This document shows, piece by piece, positions 58,640 to 64,000 of a stretch of 64,000 bases of DNA. The stretch covers positions 105,603,001 through 105,667,000 of the forward strand of contig NC_133161.1 in assembly GCF_040802235.1 (NCBI RefSeq), given 5' to 3'. This stretch comes from Manis javanica. Lineage: Eukaryota > Chordata > Mammalia > Pholidota > Manidae. The notes beneath the pieces were generated by a model. The model had not been told where the DNA came from. It ran no database searches and was given only the letters and a program-made list of their open reading frames with translations. How positions within the stretch are numbered: the first letter of the stretch is position 1; each line of letters starts with the position of its first letter. The position numbers and the translations under genes were made by a program.

Positions 58640-59320
58640 AAAGAATGTCTTCATACTGACCTATCTCCTTTAAGTTCATCACAACTAGCTCCCAGTGAGT
58701 CCTTAAAATGCATAACTTTCTTAAACCACTTACTCTCCCACTCTGCCGGTTGACTATTACTCTTTTCTCTGTCTCTTCATACCTCACACACTTTCCTCCC
58801 ATCCTTCTTCTCTGCTAATCTGACTTTTCCACTCAAAAAGTAGAAACAATTAAAGGGATGTATCCATAGCTCCCTTTCTCACACTTACCACCTACCTGAA
58901 TCTATGGTGAGTCCCTTCCTTCTCCCTGATTATGAGGGATGAAACACTGCAGCCAGTTGCTCACCTCGCTCACTAGATCTCATTCCCTCAAGCCTACTCT
59001 CTCTCTGTTGCTCATTCCCCCCTGCATCAGTAGTTTTTCACATGCTGCTGGGTCACTCCCATCACTGTGTAAACAGTGTACTTCTCCCATCAAAAGAAAT
59101 CCTTCTTTCAGTGCCACTGTGCCCTCCACCTGCTGCCTGACTTCTCAGCTCCCCTTTGAAGAAAATCTTCTCCAGGGCATTATCTTTACTATACACTTAT
59201 TATTTCCAACTTTTCCCCTCCATTCTTTCCAAAATCCAGTCCAATCAGATTTTCATACTTTCTTCATCACCAGTGACCTCTATGTGGCTATAGGTTTTGA
59301 GTAAATCCTATAGCAGTTGA
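58640..59320 (+). mobile_element. Sense L2 LINE fragment
   Basis: Reads forwards through ACCACTTACTCTCCCACTC, CCACCTGCTGCCTGACTTCT, CAGCTCCCCTTTGAAGAAAA and ACCAGTGACCTCTATGTGGC, i.e. the L2 ORF2 region up to the RT motif that usually reads like VTNDL-x-VA. The plus-strand frame 58939-59304 (121 codons, ending SDLYVAIGFE) keeps part of this but has lost the rest of RT. Confidence 0.6.
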
Positions 59321-60865
59321 CCCTACAGATCTTATACAATTGAGATTCTTTTCAAGTTCTGAAAATGAGCTTTCTGTGGTTCTTAATTTTTAGTGTGGTG
59401 CGTTTAGGAATTTTAGGGGGAAATTAAGGGAGTTTTCCTTGGCAGCTATACCTTAGGTGCTATTTTGAAACAAACCTTTTAGGTTATATCTATCTTTTTT
59501 CTTACTTTGCATTTAAGCATTTCATGGATTGTTTTATCAAATTACTTTATGGACACTGTTGCTTTAATTTTAAGCAACAAGTTAATTTCAAGATTTTTTA
59601 AACATTTATAATATTCTAAGACTATAAAATATTTAGGAAAATTTAATTATACTCAGAAAAAATGGATATAGATCAATTGTTATTTAGGAAAATAACTACA
59701 GGTGGTTATTTAAGTTTGACTTATGATTTTTCAGTTTTACAATGGAGCAAAAACAATATGCATTCAATAGAAGCCATACTATGAATTCCGCATTTTGCTC
59801 TGTTCCTGGGTCAGTAACATGAAGTGCAATACTCCCTGGTGATGCTGGCCGTGAGCCCCAGCTCCCAGTCAGCCACGGGATCAGGAGGGTAAACAACTGA
59901 TAGACTTGCAACCATTCTGTGCTCAAACAACCATCCTGTTTGTTCACTTTCAGTACAGTATTCAATAAGTTACATGAGTTGTTTGACACTTTATTATAAA
60001 TTAGGCTTTGGGTCAGATGATTTTGCCTAGCTGTAAGCTCATGTAATTGTTCTGAACACATTTAAAGGAACCTAGCTGAGCTATGTTTCACAGTTTAGAT
60101 GTATTAAATGCATCTTTTACTTATGATATTTCCAACTTGCAGTGGATATATCAGGACTTAACCCAATTATAAGTCATGGAAAATCCATGTAGCCTATCAA
60201 AATGCACATCATCTATTACCCTTTGGGTGTCTCTGATGAATATTAAGACACAGGGACAAAAGAGAACAAATTTGACAATATAAATACATACACTTCCTCT
60301 GCTCACTACTGATACTGTTAGTTTATATTATTCAGGAAGTTCTAGCTAATAGAAAACATCCCATCACGTAAGTATAAATGTCATCAAAGAGAAAAATTTA
60401 CAATATTTTCAAGATGACTTATTACTTTGAGTAGTCTTTGAGGCACTGTGCCAGGAGCCTCATTACCCCATCTCATCCATCTCATTACCCCAAAAGGATG
60501 AAGTGAAACTTTGGAGGTACTTTAGTGGGTTAGGCGGTGACAAGATAGGAAATAAATGCACAGACATCAATTGGTTTCATATTAATGTTCCAACAAAATA
60601 GCCCAGTCAGAAAACAGAGTGGGAAAATGGGAAAAGCTACGGTTCACATTCCCCACAGCTCAGCGCATGCTTCCTGTGCTCCTCGATGTGCAGACCACAC
60701 ACCATCCTCACCAGGATCAGAGAGCAGGGACTTGCGACACCCAGCCAAGACTTACTTGCTAACTAAAAGTCCAGGACCACAGGCCAAGGATCTCAAATGT
60801 GACCACTTTAGACCCCAGGTAGTTCTTTTGTTCTCTCAAATTGGAGCTCCCTGATATAAATGAGG
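59321..60865. other. Unassigned AT-rich DNA
   Basis: No repeat or gene recognised. A 121-codon minus-strand frame (59696-60061) and an 89-codon plus frame (60585-60854) lack domains. A short repeat of CATTACCCCATCTCATC type lies at 60458-60492. Confidence 0.45.
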
Positions 60866-61035
60866 AGACGTTGTGTGGATTTGAGCAAATCATTAATACA
60901 CTTAAGCTTCAGTTTCTTTATCTCAACAAAGGGATAATGTTAATACCAACATCATAAGGACTTCAGAAGAATAAGTGAAATAATGTGGATGACGGGTTTA
61001 GGACACAGTAAGTACTCAGTTATTATTAAATACTG
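60866..61035 (-). repeat. MIR SINE, antisense
   Basis: GGATTTGAGCAAATCATTAA, CTTCAGTTTCTTTATCTCAA, AAGGGATAATGTTAATACCA, AGGACACAGTAAGTACTCAG follows the MIR reverse strand (TGAGCCTCAGTTTCCTCATC ... GGGATAATAATAGTACC ... GGCACATAGTAAGCGCTCA). Confidence 0.85.
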
Positions 61036-61790
61036 AAACAGGAATATAAAATATGTAGAAATAAGCTTTGAAAAGAGAGGTGCAGGCCTTAAGTGAAGAA
61101 AACAAACAAAACAGCTTAGCAATACTTTCTAAGCCATACAGATTGAGAGGCATACTATGTTTCTATTTTGGCAGAAATGGGGAAAAGGAGAATGCAATAT
61201 TGTAAAAAAATCATTTTTCCAAAATTAATTTTTAGATGTCAAGTAGCTCTACACAAAATACCAAATAGACCCTTTTTATAATTCAACAAAATGAAACTGA
61301 GAGTCACCTTAAAGAACATGTAGTATAGAAAATATTACCCAGTCCTCCCATTACACACATATGAAAGAAAGAATATTTTGGGCCACTTTCATTGCCAGAC
61401 AGCAAAATGTACTGTTACAATACTTTTAACTGTATAGTATCATTATCAAAATGGGCAGATACATTAATGAAACTGAAGAAAAAATACAGAAACTTAATTA
61501 AGGACAAAACTTAGAATTTCAGGTAGAGAAAATGGGAATTAGTCTATACATGGTAATTGGATTACTGATTAACTAATTAGAAAAAATAAGTTCACTCCAA
61601 ATTCATTTCAAAATGGGTTAAAGAGTAAAATTAAACCATAAAAAAGAAAATTGGAGTATACAGAATAATTGTGTATCTGGAAGTGTTTTGTATATTATAT
61701 TTATAGAAACAATATATAAGATTAGGGAGTTTAGGAAGCCATGCTTGATTAGAGATTTGTTCCATTCCCAATGCTCTTATTATGATGTCT
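61036..61790. other. Unassigned AT-rich DNA
   Basis: No feature recognised. Confidence 0.45.
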
Positions 61791-61794
61791 AGCT

Positions 61795-64000
61795 TTGAGA
61801 AAGTAGCAATCCCCAGGAACCCACCATCCTACTTTCTATCTCTAGTAGAGAATTTGGTTGCTCTCGGTACCACTTATCTTTTTGTGACTGGCTGGTTTCA
61901 CTCAGCATAATTTCCTCGATGTTCATCCATGTTTTAACATGTCAGAATTAAGCTTCCTCCAGTTTTGTTCTTTTTTGAGATTGTTTTGGCTATTCAATTT
62001 CCCTTGAGATTCCATATGAATTTTAGGATGGGTTTTCCCATTTCTGATTAATATTCAGAAATATTACAAGCCAAGCACTACTGCACTGTGAGTGCACACC
62101 ACATTTTGCTTCTCCAGTCATCCAGTGATGGACTCGGGTTGCCTCTACGTCTTAGTCATGGTGAGTACTGCTACGATGAAACTGTGAACAAACAACTCTT
62201 AAAGACCTTACTTTCAATTACTTTCAATATAGAGACAGAAAAGGGATAGTGGAATCATAGAAATTCCATTTTAATTTCTCAGAGAAGCACCAGACTGTTT
62301 TCCACAGTAGCTCTCCACTTTACATCCCCACTACAAGGCACAAGGACTCCCCATTTCTCCATATCCTCACTACAACTTGTTTTCTGATTTTTTTTATAAT
62401 AACCATCCTAGCAGGTGTGAGGTGATATCTCATCACAGTCTTCATTTGCATTTCCCTAATGATCAGTGAGCATTTTTTCATGTGCTTATTGGCCATTTGT
62501 ATCTTTGGAGAAATGTCTGTTGAGGTCCTTTGCTTATTTTTGAATCAGGTTGTTTTGTTGTTCTTGTTGTTGAGTTTTAAGAGTTCTTTATATATTCTGG
62601 ATTCCTTACCAGATATGTAGTTAGAATATTTTTTTTCTCCCATTCTGTTGGTTGCCTTTTTACTTCACTGATTGTGCCAAAAATTTTAAATATTCAATAA
62701 ATTCAATTTGTCTCTGTCTTGGTACCTGTGCCTTTGGCATCATCCCCAAGAAATCATTGCCAAATCCATTGTCCTGAAGCTTCTATCCTGCGTATTTTTC
62801 CAAGAGTTTTATTATCCTAAGGTCTTATGTTTAGGTCTGTGATCTATTCTAAGTTACTTTTGTATAGGATTTTTGGTAGAAGTCCAACTTCATTCTTTTG
62901 AATGTGGATATCCAGTATTTCCTGCACCATTTGTTGAAAAGATTGTCCTTCCCCACTCCTGCCCCTGTATAGTCTTGACACCCTTGTCAAAAATCATTCA
63001 TGAGGGTTTATTTCTGGATTCTCTATTCTATTTCATTGTTCTAGATGTCAGTCTTTATGTCAACACCACGTTGTTTTGATTGCTTTGTAGTAAGTTTGGC
63101 AATCAGAAAGTGTGAGTCCTTCAGTTTTGATCTTTTTTTAAAGATTGTTTTGATTATTGAAAGTTCTTCGAGATTCCATATGAACTTTAGGATGGGTTTT
63201 TCTATTTCTGCAAAAACATCATTGAGATTTTGATAGGAACTACTCTCTTAGTAGACTTATAATCTGATCATATGTTTCTATCCATTCTGTCAATCTCTAT
63301 CTGTTGATTGGAGAGTTTAATCCATTTATATTTAGTAATTACTGATAAAAAAGGAGTTCTGTCATTTTGCTATATTTTTTTCTATATGGCTTATAGCTTT
63401 TTTGTCCCTCTTTGCCTACATTACTGTCTTCTTTTGTATGCAGTTGGTTTTTTGTTGTGAAATGTTGACATTTCTCACTCCCTTTTGTGTATATTCTATA
63501 ACTATTTTCTTTGTGTTTTCCATGGGGATCCATTGAAGATCCTGAAGTTATAACACTTTAATTTGAATATATATCACTTAACTTCAATAACATACAAAAA
63601 CTGTGCTCTGTTACAGCTCCATCCACATGTCTTTCAGTTTTGATGTCACAAAATTGCATCTTTATACACTGTGTGCCCAAAAACATACTGCCAATTATTT
63701 TAAATTCACTAGTCTCTCAAATTATACAGAAAACAAGATTTAGAGTTATACACCAAAGTTATAATAATACTAGATTTTAGATGAACTTTTTTCTTTAAAT
63801 ATATTAGTCTCTTGAATCGTGTACAATATGAAATGTGAAGTTATAATCCATTGTTACAATAATGTTGGCTTTTATAATTTCCCATATATTTACCTTTATT
63901 TAAATCTTGATTTCTCCATATGACTTTGAATCACTGTCTAGTGTCCTTTCATTTCACCTCATGAAACTCACTTGAGCATTTCTTGCAGGGCAAGTCTTGT
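61795..64000 (-). mobile_element. Antisense L1 LINE, 3' end to ORF1 boundary, running off the window
   Basis: 3' end and ORF2 C-terminal part read backwards (GGTTTCACTCAGCATAATTT, GATATCTCATCACAGTCTTC, TTTGCATTTCCCTAATGATC, CCATTTGTATCTTTGGAGAA, TTTTAAGAGTTCTTTATATA), then mid ORF2 (CCATTTGTTGAAAAGATTGT), then a junction near 63237 skipping to the ORF2 N-terminal/ORF1 region (ATTGGAGAGTTTAATCCATT, GAGCATTTCTTGCAGGGCAA at the window end). So it has an internal deletion and an extra copy of one ORF2 segment at 61958-62046. Confidence 0.85.
63339..63533 (-). pseudogene. L1 ORF2 start / spacer relic
   Basis: A 64-codon minus-strand frame rich in Lys and Ser, ending KYSKMTELLFYQ. Its position next to the antisense TTGATTGGAGAGTTTAATCC block places it at the ORF1-ORF2 spacer and the beginning of ORF2. 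No intact domain. Confidence 0.45.

Noticed and set aside
1..64000. Bacterial features such as operons, Shine-Dalgarno sites, CRISPR arrays and attachment sites
   Set aside because: The sequence is clearly mammalian repeat-rich DNA. No regularly spaced direct repeats were seen.

Overview
This window looks like 64 kb of AT-rich, intergenic or deeply intronic DNA from a placental mammal. The evidence is dense interspersed repeats of mammalian type: L1 LINEs, L2, MIR, ERVL/MaLR-like and ERV1-like LTRs, and a Tigger2/MER28-like DNA transposon. I found no intact host protein-coding gene, no tRNA or rRNA gene, no CRISPR array and no bacterial-style operon. Almost all open frames are short, lack codon-like structure, or are decayed L1 ORFs. 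I saw no primate Alu, carnivore SINEC, rodent B1/B2, equid ERE, afrotherian or bovine SINE by eye, so I do not name the species. Repeat family names are from recognition of sequence by eye, not from a RepeatMasker run.

Layout. 1-2.06 kb: antisense L1 (5' part, ORF1 relics). 2.06-5.3 kb: unassigned, with one MIR. 5.3-12.06 kb: a sense L1 from 5' start to 3' end, cut by an antisense L1 3' end at the ORF2 start, by another antisense L1 just before the RT catalytic region, and by a ~600-bp unassigned insert near the 3' end. 12.2-13.4 kb: old antisense L1 and an LTR. 14.8-16.3 kb: sense L1 5' end plus ORF1. 16.3-17.8 kb: antisense ERVL-like proviral remnant. 17.9-23.0 kb: antisense L1 pieces interrupted by an ERV1-like solo LTR and a MaLR-like LTR. 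23.8-29.7 kb: two MaLR-like LTRs in otherwise unassigned DNA. 29.7-30.2 kb: antisense L1 3' end. 31.5-32.4 kb: antisense L2. 32.7-38.0 kb: nearly complete but internally deleted antisense L1. 38-46.7 kb: mostly unassigned, with a striking perfect 27-bp hairpin. 46.7-51.6 kb: antisense L2 pieces around a GC-richer block. 51.8-58.2 kb: a cluster of five or six LTRs in different orientations and a Tigger2/MER28-like element split by an insertion. 58.6-59.3 kb: sense L2. 60.9-61.0 kb: antisense MIR. 61.8-64 kb: antisense L1 with a displaced copy of its own ORF2 segment.

There is no set of genes working together here. The main interest is structural: nested insertions whose target-site duplications can be read directly (GTAG/GAAG, ACAG, TCAG, CCATC/CCATT), short templated duplications of local sequence, and palindromes. 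I do not see convincing evidence of a novel functional system. The best candidates for a second look are the 27-bp perfect hairpin at 39585-39644, the 30-bp local templated insertion inside the LTR at 19950-19979, and the displaced L1 segment at 61958-62046.
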